DNA of 64,000 nucleotides from positions 116,388-180,387 of the forward strand of contig JAURVB010013359.1 of NCBI GenBank assembly GCA_033002965.1. The letters are read 5' to 3'. The notes under the pieces are model-generated. The model saw only the letters and a program-made list of their open reading frames with translations. It searched no databases and had not been told where the DNA came from. The stretch is from Piper betle. Lineage: Eukaryota > Streptophyta > Magnoliopsida > Piperales > Piperaceae. This document shows, in pieces, positions 11,015 to 22,103 of this stretch (its first letter is position 1; every line of letters begins with the position of its first letter). Both the position numbers and the translations under genes were made by a program.

Positions 11015-13874
11015 TGTAACACCCCGTTTCGGCTCACCCGTGAACCGACCCGGAAATGTCACCGGCGACCGAACCGTTCGCTAATCTACTGGGTTCGGTT
11101 AAGCCGACCCGGATCTGCCCTCGGTGTCTCAAGATGGAGATGCAAACATGAAATGCATGGATGGGATGCGTGGGTTCTAACGTAGTCCTACATGCATGCT
11201 ATGATGTACAAGCAAAGACAAGACAAAATAATAAATGAAAAACCAAAAGAAAATATATACTATTTTATAAAAATACGGTAACACATAATAATCTACCCTG
11301 ACATTCAACCATTATCTCATTCATTTTTACCTGAGCCGAGTCTGTACTCCAAGGCTCCCTACTCATTCATATTTATCAGTTCGTTTCATAACAAGTAATT
11401 CACTCAAGCAAACACATCAAAATTATCGTTTACATAACAATAACACACCATCATTATACGTTACACGCGGCAGGTACATGTGTGCGCGGTTCCGTGCTGC
11501 TCCTCCGCAGTCCCGACAGCTTTCATCCTTCGCATTTCTCACCTACATATATATAGAAAAACCGTCAGTAACGAGTGTTACCGGCCCGAAAAATAACTAA
11601 TATCAAACTGGCACAGGAGAGCAAACTCTCCTGTTGAATGAAAACCATATACTTCCTCAAGAACTCTCATCAGGGCACATACGGGAGTCGTCGCCATCGG
11701 GTCGACAGCGTCCCCCTATCTTTCACATTCTCATGCCTCGGCCATTTCTCTATTGCTTCTCGCGTCAAATCTCGTTCCTATCCGCCCTCTACACCTTCCA
11801 TATTACTCCTGGCCTTGAGCACGAAGGCCGAGTACTCTCAGGCAGTCGCCTTCAGTACCCTTTGAAACCACAAGTCTAGACATGCGCTGCAATGCAGTAC
11901 CCGTGAACCTCCACACTTCTCCGGGTTTGAGGAACTCAAAGGTGGAGTTGTCAGGATCCCTCGGGAATGAAACGGCCCGCACACCATTCCAGAGCCCACT
12001 GTCGACACACACGTGCCCGCTCGCGTAGCACGGTAGTCGGATTTCCCTCATTCAGTCTCTCACCAAAACACGAAAACTATACATATATATAGGTCTGGGT
12101 TGGGATTTATACAATAGGCCCGAAGGCAACGTGAGCTGGATCTGAAGTTCGAAAACAAACTCGAGGGATCTCATCCTCGAGGGTTATTAATCCGGAAAAT
12201 CGTTGGCTAAATGGCCCGAGTTAAGTGGGATTCGATAAAACGCCACTTAACTCGTCCTGCACATAATAAATCAAATACACAAGAGAGTAGCGTAAATCAG
12301 AGAACGAGTCCTAAACGGACCTGGTAGAAGCTCCAAACGGGTCCACGCGCCTAGGCGGCGAGCTCCTACACCGTACCTACACAATCAAGCTAAAAACTAA
12401 CGCCCGCATGATGAATCACATATCCTATAGCATACACACACAATCAACACAATCACACGTCAATCAACACACATCAACCTATATCAATTCTAGCGAGTCT
12501 ACTTAAGCTAGTTTGATTAGATCATGATTATTACTTAATAACCCTAATTAGTTTCATAACTTCTATTTTTAACACCACACAATCAAACAAATTTCATATT
12601 TTTATCCTTAATCAAATCTACATTTATATATATTATTATAACACACAATTCACCAATCCTAGCATGCAATTCTAATAATCAAAACTTTCAAATAATTAAA
12701 TTAAAATAAATTATACCTCGCGTCGTCGAAAATCGGCGACGGCTAGGGTTTCCGTTTCGTGGCTCGAAACTCGAATTCGGCACCTAGCGGCGTCCGAAGT
12801 CCGATCAGATTGGACCGGGTGCGTTCGGCGGATGATCCGGCGAATTTCCCACAAATCCAATTTCCGGCGGTTCCGGCGGTTTTCCGGCGAGTGTCGGCGG
12901 TTTTCCGGCGGATTCCGACGGTTTTCCGGCGATGATTTGGGACGGGGCAATCAGGGGGTCTATCGGCACCAGCTCGACGAGCTCGGTCCAATGGTGGTGT
13001 CAAACAGGGTAGCCGAGGCGGCGATGGCCGTCGACGGCGGCGTCGAAAATGGGCGGCGGTGGCGGCGTTCTCCGATCGAGGCTCCGGCCGGCCTCGACGG
13101 TGGTCGGGACGATGGGGGAAACGTCGGCGACGGCGAGGGGGTGGTCGTCGGGGTCACAGCGGCGGCGGCGCGGCCCGGACGGCGGCGAAATCAGTGGGCG
13201 GAGCGTGTCGCGGTTCGCGGGCGGATTCTGGCGTCGTGGCGGGGTGGTGGCGGCCGGGGCTGTTCGGGGTGGCGCGGTGACGGCAAGGCGGGGCAGGGCG
13301 GCGTCGATCGGCGGCCAGGCGGCGTCGGCCGTGGCGGCGGTGGCGCGCGAACAGGGGCGGCGCGGCGGCTAGGGTTTGGGCGTGGGGGAGAAAAGGTCGG
13401 GAGGAAGAAGAAGTGCGTGCGATGGCATTTTCGTAAATAAGTATTGACTCGATTCCGACTCGAGTCAAAATAATAACTAGTTCGTAATAAATTCTAAAAA
13501 AAATCTAAAAAAATATGGAAAAATCACATAAAATAAAACAAACACAACAACATCCAAATGACATGTTCTATAACTAATAACCCACCCGAATATAATCAAA
13601 CGCATCCTAATGCGTTATTCGGCCTAAAACTATTTCTACGATCAAACATATAAAAAGAAAAAATACTGCATACTTTCATATATTCAGATAACTCGCATCT
13701 CACCATCTTCTCGACGTTATCATCATATATTCAGGTACACCTGACTCTCATCGCTCATAACTCACGGCTGGTCTCGACTCAGCACGCGATTCATGAAACT
13801 GACTCGACTCGAACCAACGGTCGAACCGACTGGTTCGGTAACGTAAAACCCTGACTCGAATCACGGGTTTTACA
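11015..13874 (+). mobile_element. Solo LTR, probably Ty3/Gypsy (Tekay/Del-like)
   Basis: A 2,860-bp insertion starts TGTAACACCCCG and ends GGGTTTTACA, so it has the TG...CA ends of an LTR. It is bracketed by the perfect 5-bp duplication CTAAC. The paralogous locus near 25256-25266 reads straight through with one CTAAC, which is the unoccupied site. There are no gag/pol frames, PBS or second LTR, so this is a solo LTR left by LTR-LTR recombination. The TGTAACACCC start and length near 3 kb fit Tekay/Del-type chromovirus LTRs from family knowledge. The 3' half (about 12710-13440) is very GC-rich and gives long but meaningless ORFs. Related sequence occurs at 61430-61910 (reverse) and at 63444-64000. 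Confidence 0.92.
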
Positions 13875-13879
13875 CTAAC
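13875..13879 (+). repeat. 5-bp target-site duplication (right) of the solo LTR
   Basis: CTAAC follows the LTR end GGGTTTTACA and matches 11010-11014. Confidence 0.93.
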
Positions 13880-15905
13880 TGCCTGACTAGACCAGACCGT
13901 CGTGAGAAGAGTTAGATCATATGCATTGCACCGTCAAAAAAGTACGTCAATGAAAATGTAAGTTAATTGTTTTTTTTCCAGCTTAGTAGTTTAATGCTAA
14001 ATCTAGTAAGGGGATAATGATCGTGATCTAGAAAGAAATCAAGAAAGAGAGATTGTCCGGTCGACAGATGTCCATCTTCCAATCATGTAATTTTATCGTG
14101 ATTGGTGTTGGGAGTTTGAATATTTTCGATAACATGCAAATACACAGGGTCGAAAAAAGTAATATAATGATAAATTCAAGTATCGTCTCACAGGGAGATA
14201 AATTTCCTATAATTAATTAAAAAAAATAAAATGAAGAACAAAATAAAAATAATTGACTTAACTAAATTTAAATAATAACTTTAAATAAAAGGAAAAGTTA
14301 AAATGATAAATTTGTTCTACAGTCGAATTTCCCTTAACATCAATTTAATCTTCATCAAATCTTCCTCTTATCTTTTATTCCATCGAATTGTCGATCTAGG
14401 ATAATTATATGACATGGTGGCTCCCGCTCCTTCATGCTTTTATTATTTTGCCTCAATTTCTACCCCTAGTGATAATTAATTAATCAACAAAATAATGCAT
14501 TAAGAATTGCCTTACAATCGCATACGGTGTTATGTATCTCTTTATGTACGGTGTTATGTATCTCTTTATGTATCTCTTGACCACAACGACAAAAGTCAAA
14601 AAACTCGTCGTATGATGAATTATCAATGACTAATCTAATTAATTTCTCCCGAAATTTAATTAAACCTTATAATCTAAGAAATAGACAATCAATCTATTCT
14701 TAGCATTTAGAACATAATAATTCAAACAATCCGATTAAATAAAAGAGTAAGAGTTTGAAATAAATTCAATTAAATCATGTTAAGTTTCATTCTCTCTAAA
14801 ACGAAATATAAGACTACTTCATAATAAAAATAGAAAACAATATAAAAAAGAAACTAATTTTTATTATGAAAGAGAAAGAAATTATAAAAATTAGAAATAT
14901 TTTCTTTCAGTAAACTGCTAAGCCAAAAGTTAGACATGATCAACAATAAATGACCACCCCTTTATATAGAAGTAGAGATACAAGAATTTGAAGAGGGTGC
15001 TCACAAATCGACGTAGTCTAATTAATTATGTTGTCGCTTCAAGTTTCCAACTCCTCGACTCCATTGAACACCATAACTTGTAACCATTGGGTGGGGCTAA
15101 GTGTCATTACCATTTACTTCCAAAGATTAATTTATTCATCTTTTTCTCATTAAAACACCGAAATTAAGCATGTCTAATAAAATATTAATCAACATCGAAA
15201 AAATAAAGTAAAATATTACTTAATTAATAATGTTTATACTTAGGAAGTACAAAATTATATTAAAAATATGGGTAAATATTATATATCATAAACACTTAAG
15301 CAGAGAACACATTCAAAATAAGTAGGACGGTGGATTCCTGACCCCAACTTTTTACCTTACTCGTACTCTCACCACTACAATGCAATCCTAATGGCCTACA
15401 TATGCATCTGCGCAGCGAGAACGATGCCAGATACTTATAATAAGCAAGCACTCCGTCAAAAGTAATTCAAGCGTCATCAATTATTCCCAATTACATCTGA
15501 CGGCTGACAATAACTAAAAATAACTAGCGTTGATCTAATATCTCGCATAGGATGGATAGGATGAAGGTGTAATTAAAGTGTTTGGCTATTACATATTGCA
15601 TATGATGAATCACGATTGCACTTGGCCATATATATGGAGATCAAAGTGTGTATCGATGGAACGTTAATTGGTGATTACACGTGCATAATCTCGAATATTG
15701 TTTACATCATAATCCATGCATCAATCTCTTCCAAATTGCAATCAAAGGAGCATTGCTTTACGACCGAGATTCTCATGCCTCGAGATAAACAAGAACCAAA
15801 AACAACTCCAACTTGGAGAGGCATATTACTCTGCATATAAATAGATAGCCTAGGGAAGCCATTAATTATCTCATCACCGATCAGGTGAGTGTGATAGAGC
15901 TAGCT
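13880..15905. other. Left-copy counterpart of the EF-hand gene 3 upstream region
   Basis: Matches 25266-26220 of the right copy. Relative to it, this copy lacks about 95 bp (25345-25437 of the right copy) and holds the unclassified insertion at 14115-15302. It includes the duplicated promoter at about 15600-15890 with a matching ATATAAATAG box (15835-15844). The EF-hand coding sequence itself is missing downstream. Confidence 0.75.
14115..15302. mobile_element. Unclassified insertion of about 1.19 kb
   Basis: The right copy reads GGGAGAACATATTC at 25586 without interruption. The left copy has GGGAG, then about 1.19 kb, then GAGAACACATTC. The insert is flanked by GAG on each side (14112-14114 and 15303-15305), a possible 3-bp target duplication. 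It begins TTTGAATATTTTCGATAACA and ends CATAAACACTTAAGCA; I see no clear terminal inverted repeats or coding frames. A motif near 14140-14200 (ACACAGGGTCG, then AGTATCGTCTCACAGGGAG) resembles the start of a common non-coding plant repeat. The class cannot be assigned. A short tandem repeat of CGGTGTTATGTATCTCTTT lies near 14525-14570. Confidence 0.7.
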
Positions 15906-15912
15906 GATAAAA

Positions 15913-16281
15913 GAAGGGAAGAGCAAGATCATATTCATGTCTAATGATGATATAAATTAAGTTAGAATAGCGTCTCGATCTCTTGAGGGACTATTTTTGT
16001 ATTGGGTAGTGGACTGGGTGTGGAAGATCGTATCGTATCTGCTTTGTATTAGATCAATATTGTAAAATGGGTCTAAACCTTTTCCTGTTGTTGATCAACT
16101 CCGACATCTCTGATCTGTTCTTTTAATGACTAGAAGCTGTAAGACTAATTCTGTAAGTAATAAATCTGGTACGCACCATTCATTTTCTTGACATTTCTGT
16201 TCAGTTTGAAACCGTGCCTTTTGTCAACTTAATTCGTAGACATGGTTCATTAGAAGGTCTGCTCTAATTGCATTGCAAATA
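15913..16281 (+). pseudogene. Orphan 3' UTR of the MAKR-like gene (left copy)
   Basis: From GATAAAA at 15906-15912 onward the sequence matches 30887-31243, which follows the stop codon of the MAKR-like gene at 30242-30879. The coding exons are absent here. The junction fuses the duplicated EF-hand gene 3 promoter directly to this 3' UTR. Confidence 0.85.
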
Positions 16282-16580
16282 TGTTGGGGAGAAGATGGAT
16301 GGAAAAAATATAGATCGAAAATGATTGATAAAAAATAAAATCTTACCAAATAGAAAGGTGATGATTAAATGGTCTTTCCCTTCTCTTTTTTTTTCACTTT
16401 CCTACAACTCTCCAAAAGTTGGCTTTCGGTTACAAGATATAGAAAATGTAGGTTTAATATATAAGTATCACTAAAGTTCATAATTATTACATCATATGTC
16501 GTAAACCTAATAAATTACAAATTACATCACTTTCTAACACCCAATCTGAATTTGTAATTTTCATCATCTTTCTAAAAGAA

Positions 16581-16937
16581 TCAAACTTGTCTTGAGTAAA
16601 GAGCTTTTGTAAACACATCAGTCATTTGTTCCTTATTATTAATGAACTTTAACTCAATTTCTCTTTCTTCAAAAAGATCTCTAATAAAGTGATACCACAA
16701 CTCAATATGCTTCGTCCTAGCATGGAAAATAAGATTTTTACTCCTAGCAACAGCGGACATGTTATAAAAAAATGTTATAATTAATCCATCTTGTTCATAC
16801 GAAAGATCTTTGAAAATTTTCCTTAACCAAATGGCTTCGCACACCGCACTTGTGATGGAAATATATTCGGCTTCACATGAAGACAATGCAACCGTTTTTT
16901 GCTTCTTAAAAAACAATGATAAAACCTTGCTTCCCAA
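16581..16937 (-). pseudogene. Copia RNase H remnant
   Basis: The minus-strand frame contains VALSSCEAEYISITSA and EAIWLRKIF, the RNase H signature at the end of Copia pol. The RT frame upstream is shifted relative to it. Confidence 0.85.
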
Positions 16938-17329
16938 GCTAAAAACATATCCTGATGTGCTCTTCTTATCATCTTGGCAACATGCCCATCACTATCTGAA
17001 TATCAAATCAACTTAGCCTCATTCTCAACTTTATACTTCACACCAAAATTCTTTGTTCTTTTTATATATCTCAAAATTCTCATAGCGACTATCAAATGAG
17101 TTTTTGCTAAGCTTGTTCATGTACCTTGAAACTATATTAACTGCATGTACAATGTTTGGTCTAGTGTTTGTAAGATAAATAAAAAATTTAACAAAACTTC
17201 TATACATTTACTCATTGGTCAATTCGTCACTATCATCTCTTTCAATTTTTTATTCATTCCCATCGGTGTAGACATAGACTTGCAATTGGACTTGCTAAAT
17301 TTTTTTAACAAATCATCCACATACTTTTA

Positions 17330-17947
17330 TTAAAAAATAAATATCTCACCTTCCTTTTGCTTCACTTGAATGCCAAGAAAATATCTCATAAATCTAAAAT
17401 CACTCATCTCATATTCATTCATCATGGTATTCTTGAAATCAATCAACACCTTATCACAATTGCTAGCATATATTAAATCATTAACATATAAGCAAAGCAT
17501 GAGAAACTTGTACATGTTCTTTCTTCACATAGAGTTATGGCTCACTTGAACTTTTATGGAATCCATTCCTCTTCAAGTAATTATCAATCTTACTATTATA
17601 TGCTTTAGGTGCTTGTTTTAGGCCATAAAGAGTTTTCTTCAATTTGTACACCTTGTCTTCTTGCCCTTTAATAATATATCCTTGAGATTGATTCATATAC
17701 ATCGCTTCTTCCAACTCATCATTCAAAAAGTCGGTTTCACATCAAATTGATACACTTGTAGTCTCAATTGAGTTACAATTGCTAACATTGTTCTTTTTGT
17801 TTCCATCCTTACAACCAGTGTAAATGTCTCGTTGAAGTCAATCCTATATTGTTGGGAGTATCCTTTTGCAACCAATCTTGCCTTGTGCTTTTGAATTGAA
17901 CCATCTTCATCAAACTTTATCTTGTACACCCATTTCAAACCAATCAC
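17330..17947 (-). pseudogene. Copia reverse transcriptase remnant
   Basis: Minus-strand frames contain GLKWVYKIKFDEDGSI, ARLVAKGYSQQ, KLKKTLYGLKQAPKAY and LCLYVNDLIYAS. The last is the catalytic YVDD box with Asp changed to Asn, which would inactivate polymerisation. The frames are split by stops. Confidence 0.88.
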
Positions 17948-18505
17948 ATCTTTATCTTTTGGTTTTTCAACAAGCTGTCATGTTTGATCTTCTCAATCAT
18001 CTTCATTTCTTCATCCATAGCTTGTACCCATTCTTTGTGTTTTATAGTTTCATTAAAGTGTTGAGGCTCAAATGCAATAAAAGAAACATTAGATTCCATG
18101 ATTTTTTGTAAAGAATGCACCCTTCTCGGAGGAGAATTTGTATCAATGTCATCCAGACCTTACTTACCACTCTCTTTGTTGGATATTAGTAGGTGGTGGC
18201 GAGTAAGATGAACTTGGTATATCTCAATGTTCTTCAACAACTTCATTGATAGGTAATATTTCACCTTTTCCGTTTTCTTCTACTTCTACACATAGTCTCT
18301 TCAAATGAGTTTCACTATTACACATTTTTCATGTCTTATTCTCATCAAAGTTCACATCTCTTGAAATTACCAAATTATTGGTTTTGAGATTTAATAGCCT
18401 ATAGCCATTTATATTCTTCACAATATCTAATAAAAAAGGCATTTCTTACATTCTTCGTCAAACTTCCTTCTCTTTTGTGATGGAATATAAGCATATGCAA
18501 TACAT

Positions 18506-19062
18506 CTAAGAATTCTCAAAGTACTCACTTCGGGTTTCTTTTGTGCCAAGCTTTTTGACCACCTTAGTAGGACAACTATTTAGAATGTAGTCCGCGTTAT
18601 TTATTTCCTTTGCCCAAAATTTATATGGGAGGTTCTTCTGTGCCAACATGCATTTAGCAATTTCAACAACTTTTTTATTCCTCCTTTTTACTATACCATT
18701 TGTTGAAGTGTGTAACTCATAGTCAACTCCCTTCTTATACCATTGTACTTGCAAAAGTTTTAAAATTCCTTGGGATTGAATTTTCCACCTCTGTCGGTCC
18801 TCAAAGCTTTCAAATAAAGTCCACTTTGTTTTTCAACCATTGCTTTAAATTCAACAAACTTGGAAAATACTTGTGATTTTTCATGCAGGAAGTAAACCAA
18901 CGCTATTCTTGTAAAATCATCAACAAGTAGAAAAAAATACTTTGCACCTGTAATTGTTGGAGTATTTGTTTGACCACATAAATCGGCATGCACTAACTCA
19001 AGTGGGGCTCTTGTCCTCCATGATGACTCCGAAAATGATAACTTATGTTGTTTTCCATACAC
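18506..19062 (-). pseudogene. Copia integrase remnant
   Basis: Minus-strand frames contain ELVHADLCGQ, FLLVDDFTRI and LRTDRGGKFN, which carry two Asp residues of the DDE core. The GIVKRRNKKVVEIAKCML stretch follows in the next frame. Confidence 0.85.
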
Positions 19063-19615
19063 ACATCATTCACAAAGCTTGTGATCTTGATAAATTTGTG
19101 GTAACCCAAGTACCATATTCTTATATTTCAACAATGCAAGACTTCTAAAATTCAAGTGAGTATACTTTAAGTGTCAAGGAAGAGATATATCATTACAAGT
19201 AGTCTTCAATCTATAATTTTCACAAGAAGACATTCTTAATTGAAAAACTTTACTACTTCATCTCCACTTTAATAACTACTTAGATTATTGTTTTCGTCAA
19301 GAATTTCACATTTTTATTGTCAAAAGTCACCTTGTATTCTTTTTGAAACAATTGTCCAACACTTAACAATTTTGTAATCAAACCGGGTACATAATACACA
19401 TCATGAATAAATTTGGTGGTTCCTTACTTGCTTTACACCGAAATCACACATTTGCCAACAATTTTTCTTACTTTTCCATCTCCAAACTTCACAAAGTTCT
19501 TTTTATTTCCTGATCATGTGATTTCTACATCCACTATCTACATAGCAAACATCATTATATTCCTATTGAGTAGACATGCAAGAATAAAATATATCACCAT
19601 CCTTTGTCATTTTTC

Positions 19616-20400
19616 TCAATATAGTGGGGTTTTTCTCTTCCTTTTCAACATAGCTTTGATATTTCGGCTTGTACCTACAATCTTTTGGATCATGTGCATG
19701 GTGTGGACATCTCTCACATCTATGATATCAATTTTTGGCAATATGATTAGTCCTCTTACAAATATAACATTTTCTTCTCCTATTTTGATTTTTACCTCTT
19801 TCATAGCCTTGTTCTCTACCATCATTATAATTTTCTCTTCTACATTTATAATTTTCTCTATCACCATTGTAATCACCTCTCTCTTATCCTCTACCTCTTT
19901 CATTGTGAAACTTATTTGAAAACTCACCTTTCTCGTATCTCTTTGTATTTCTAATATTCACCTTTGATTGAAAAGCTTGTTCTAGACTTGGTCGTAGACA
20001 TTACTTTATTCATCCTTTGCTCATGCACCTCAAGAGAGCTCATCTATTCACTAATAGACAATTTGGATAAATCTTTAGAATCCTTAATAATTGCAACAAC
20101 ATGTTCAAATTTGGATGACATGCTTCTCAATACTTTTTCCACAACTCTCATATTCATAATATCATCATCATATTCTCTAATTTTATTCACAATGGCAATA
20201 ATTATTAAAGATAAATCTTTTACATTGTCACCCTTTTTCATACTTATATTATCAAAATCAGCCCATAAATTTTGAAGTTTTACTAAAATTACGTTGTTGC
20301 TACCTTTGAATTCATTCCTCAAAATTTTTCAAGCATTAATGGATTTTGTTACTCTCATAATCCTTGGAAAAATAGTTTTACTTACTCCTTGTTAAATGAG
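19616..20400 (-). pseudogene. Copia gag remnant
   Basis: Minus-strand frames with a decayed zinc-knuckle region and, upstream, a gag-like segment (LQNLWADFDNISMKKGDNV). The paralogous element retains the knuckle better at 34437-34820. Confidence 0.75.
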
Positions 20401-20966
20401 GAAGAGGACTTTTGCACTCTTTTCTTGTTCTCTTTATACTCTTTCTTTTTGTCTTTACTTCAAATGGCTAGAACTTCATTACTTTGAAGTTCTTCATACT
20501 CATCTTCTACCATCTCCCATAAATCTTGTGACTTAAAGAGTGTCTTCATTTATATACTTCAATAATCATAACTCTTCTCATCTCTGTCAAATATTAGAAC
20601 TTGAATTTTGTATAGACTATCTAAAGTCATGACTTTTCTTTATCTAGATTTTGAAAAAATTGATTTTTTTAAAGGGTTTTCAATAGAAGATGATGAAGGG
20701 AAAACAAAGCTCCGATACCAAATTTGTTGGGGAGAACATAGATTGAAAATGATTAATAAAAAACAAAATCCTACCAAATAGAAAAGGGATGATCAAAGGG
20801 TCTTTCCCTTCTTTTTTTTATTACTTTCCTACTACTCTCTAAAAGTTGGCTCTCAGTTACAAGATATATAAAAGGTAGGTTTAATACATAAGTACCCCTC
20901 CAGTTCATAGTTATTACATCATATGCCATAAGCCTAATAAATTACAAATTACATTACTTTCTAACA

Positions 20967-21967
20967 CCCCTTCTTAATTTGTAATTTGTATCATCTTTCT
21001 AAAAGATTCAAACTTGTCTTGAGTGAGAGCTTTTGTAAATGCATTAGTCGTTTGTTCCTTAGTATTAATGAACTTTAACTCAATTTCTCCTTCTTCAACA
21101 ATATCTCTAATAAAGTGATCCCTCAACTCAATATAATCGACTTAGTATGAAAAATAGGATTTTTTCTCATAACAATAGCGGACATGTTATTACAAAACAT
21201 AGTACCTGCTCAATCTTGTTCACACAAAAGATCTTTGAGAATTCTACTTAGCCAAATGGCTTCGCACTTTGCACTTTTCATGGAAATATATTCAGCTTCA
21301 CATGAGATAATACAACTGTCTTTTGATTCTTAGAAGACCATAATATAACCTTGCTTCCCAAGCTAAAAATATATCTCGATGTGCTCTTCCTATCATTTTG
21401 GCAACCAGCCCAATCATTATCTGAATATCTAATCAACTTAGCCGCATTCTCAACTTCATACTTCACACCAAATTTCTTTGTTCCTTTTACATATCTCAAA
21501 ATTTTCACACCGCCCATCAAATGAGTTTTGCTAGGCTTGTTCATATACTTTGAAATTATACTAACGGCATGCATAACGTCTGCTCTAGTGTTTGTGAGAT
21601 AAATCAAAAATCTAACCAAACTTTCATATATTTGTTCATTGCTTAATTCATCACTATCATCTCTTTTCAATTTCTCATTCATTCCCATCATTGTAGACAT
21701 AAGATTGTAATTGGACATGCTAAATTTTGTTAGCAAATCATCCACATACTTTTCTTAAGAAATAAATATATCACCTTCCTTTTATTTCACTTGAATGTCA
21801 AAAAAATATCTTATAAATCCCAAATCACTCATCTTATATTCATTAATCAACATATAAGCAAAGCATGAGAAAATTGTCACCTTCTTTCTTCACGTAGAGT
21901 GAGGGCTCACTTGAACTTCTATGAAATCCACTCCTCTTCAAATAATTATCAATCTTGCTGTTCCATA
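20967..21967 (-). mobile_element. Second, truncated Copia internal segment
   Basis: Directly after the LTR at 20725-20966 the sequence continues with the same internal 3' end that follows the other LTR at 16540. It reaches an RNase H frame at 21278-21745 (SRADVMHAVS-like region, DWAGCQNDRKSTSRYIFSLG) and an RT fragment. It then stops abruptly near 21967, where PLAC8 intron 3 sequence begins. The arrangement LTR-internal-LTR-internal suggests LTR-LTR recombination between two elements, followed by breakage at the duplication junction. Confidence 0.85.
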
Positions 21968-22023
21968 CCATAGCTATCAACTTAAATAAATAAATGCCAC
22001 TGACATCGGCAATCTTGAAGCAG

Positions 22024-22103
22024 GATGGGAAGGTAACAGGGACAGAAACGGCCAAAGGGGGATAAGACAACCTCCGAGCATGATGGGAGCCAGGATCAGA
22101 TAA
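22024..22103 (+). pseudogene. Orphan copy of PLAC8 gene exon 4
   Basis: The 80-bp exon, its acceptor AG and its stop are all preserved, but exons 1-3 are not in this copy because the duplication starts in intron 3. Relative to 7693-7772 several residues differ (GNRDRNGQRGIRQ here). No promoter or upstream exon is visible, so it should not be expressed as a protein. Confidence 0.9.

Larger units (their letters stand above)
16282..20966 (-). mobile_element. Degenerate Ty1/Copia retrotransposon, left copy
   Basis: The two LTRs are 16282-16539 and 20725-20966; both start TGTTGGGGAGAA and end CTTTCTAACA. The element is on the minus strand. Just inside the right-hand (5') LTR lies TGGTATCGGAGCT read on the minus strand, a primer-binding site complementary to initiator tRNA-Met. 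Domain remnants run gag, integrase, reverse transcriptase, RNase H on the minus strand, the Copia order. Frames are broken by many stops and shifts, so it is not autonomous. It sits at the same site (TTGCAAATA just outside the left LTR) as the element at 31244-35925, so insertion predates the segmental duplication. Confidence 0.92.
7636..21967 (+). repeat. Tandem segmental duplication, left copy
   Basis: Sequence from about 7636 reappears from about 21970, colinear and nearly identical over kilobases: PLAC8 exon 4, EF-hand gene, AT-rich spacer. The left copy runs through PLAC8 exon 4, EF-hand gene 1, a solo LTR (absent from the right copy), the upstream region of EF-hand gene 3, the 3' UTR of the MAKR-like gene, and a Copia element followed by an extra Copia piece. 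It lacks the right copy's interval of about 4.7 kb between 26228 and 30893. Confidence 0.9.

Noticed and set aside
12832..13468. Long overlapping ORFs on both strands (up to 202 codons)
   Set aside because: They lie in the GC-rich half of the solo LTR, are open in several frames at once, and encode only Arg/Gly/Pro-rich low-complexity sequence.
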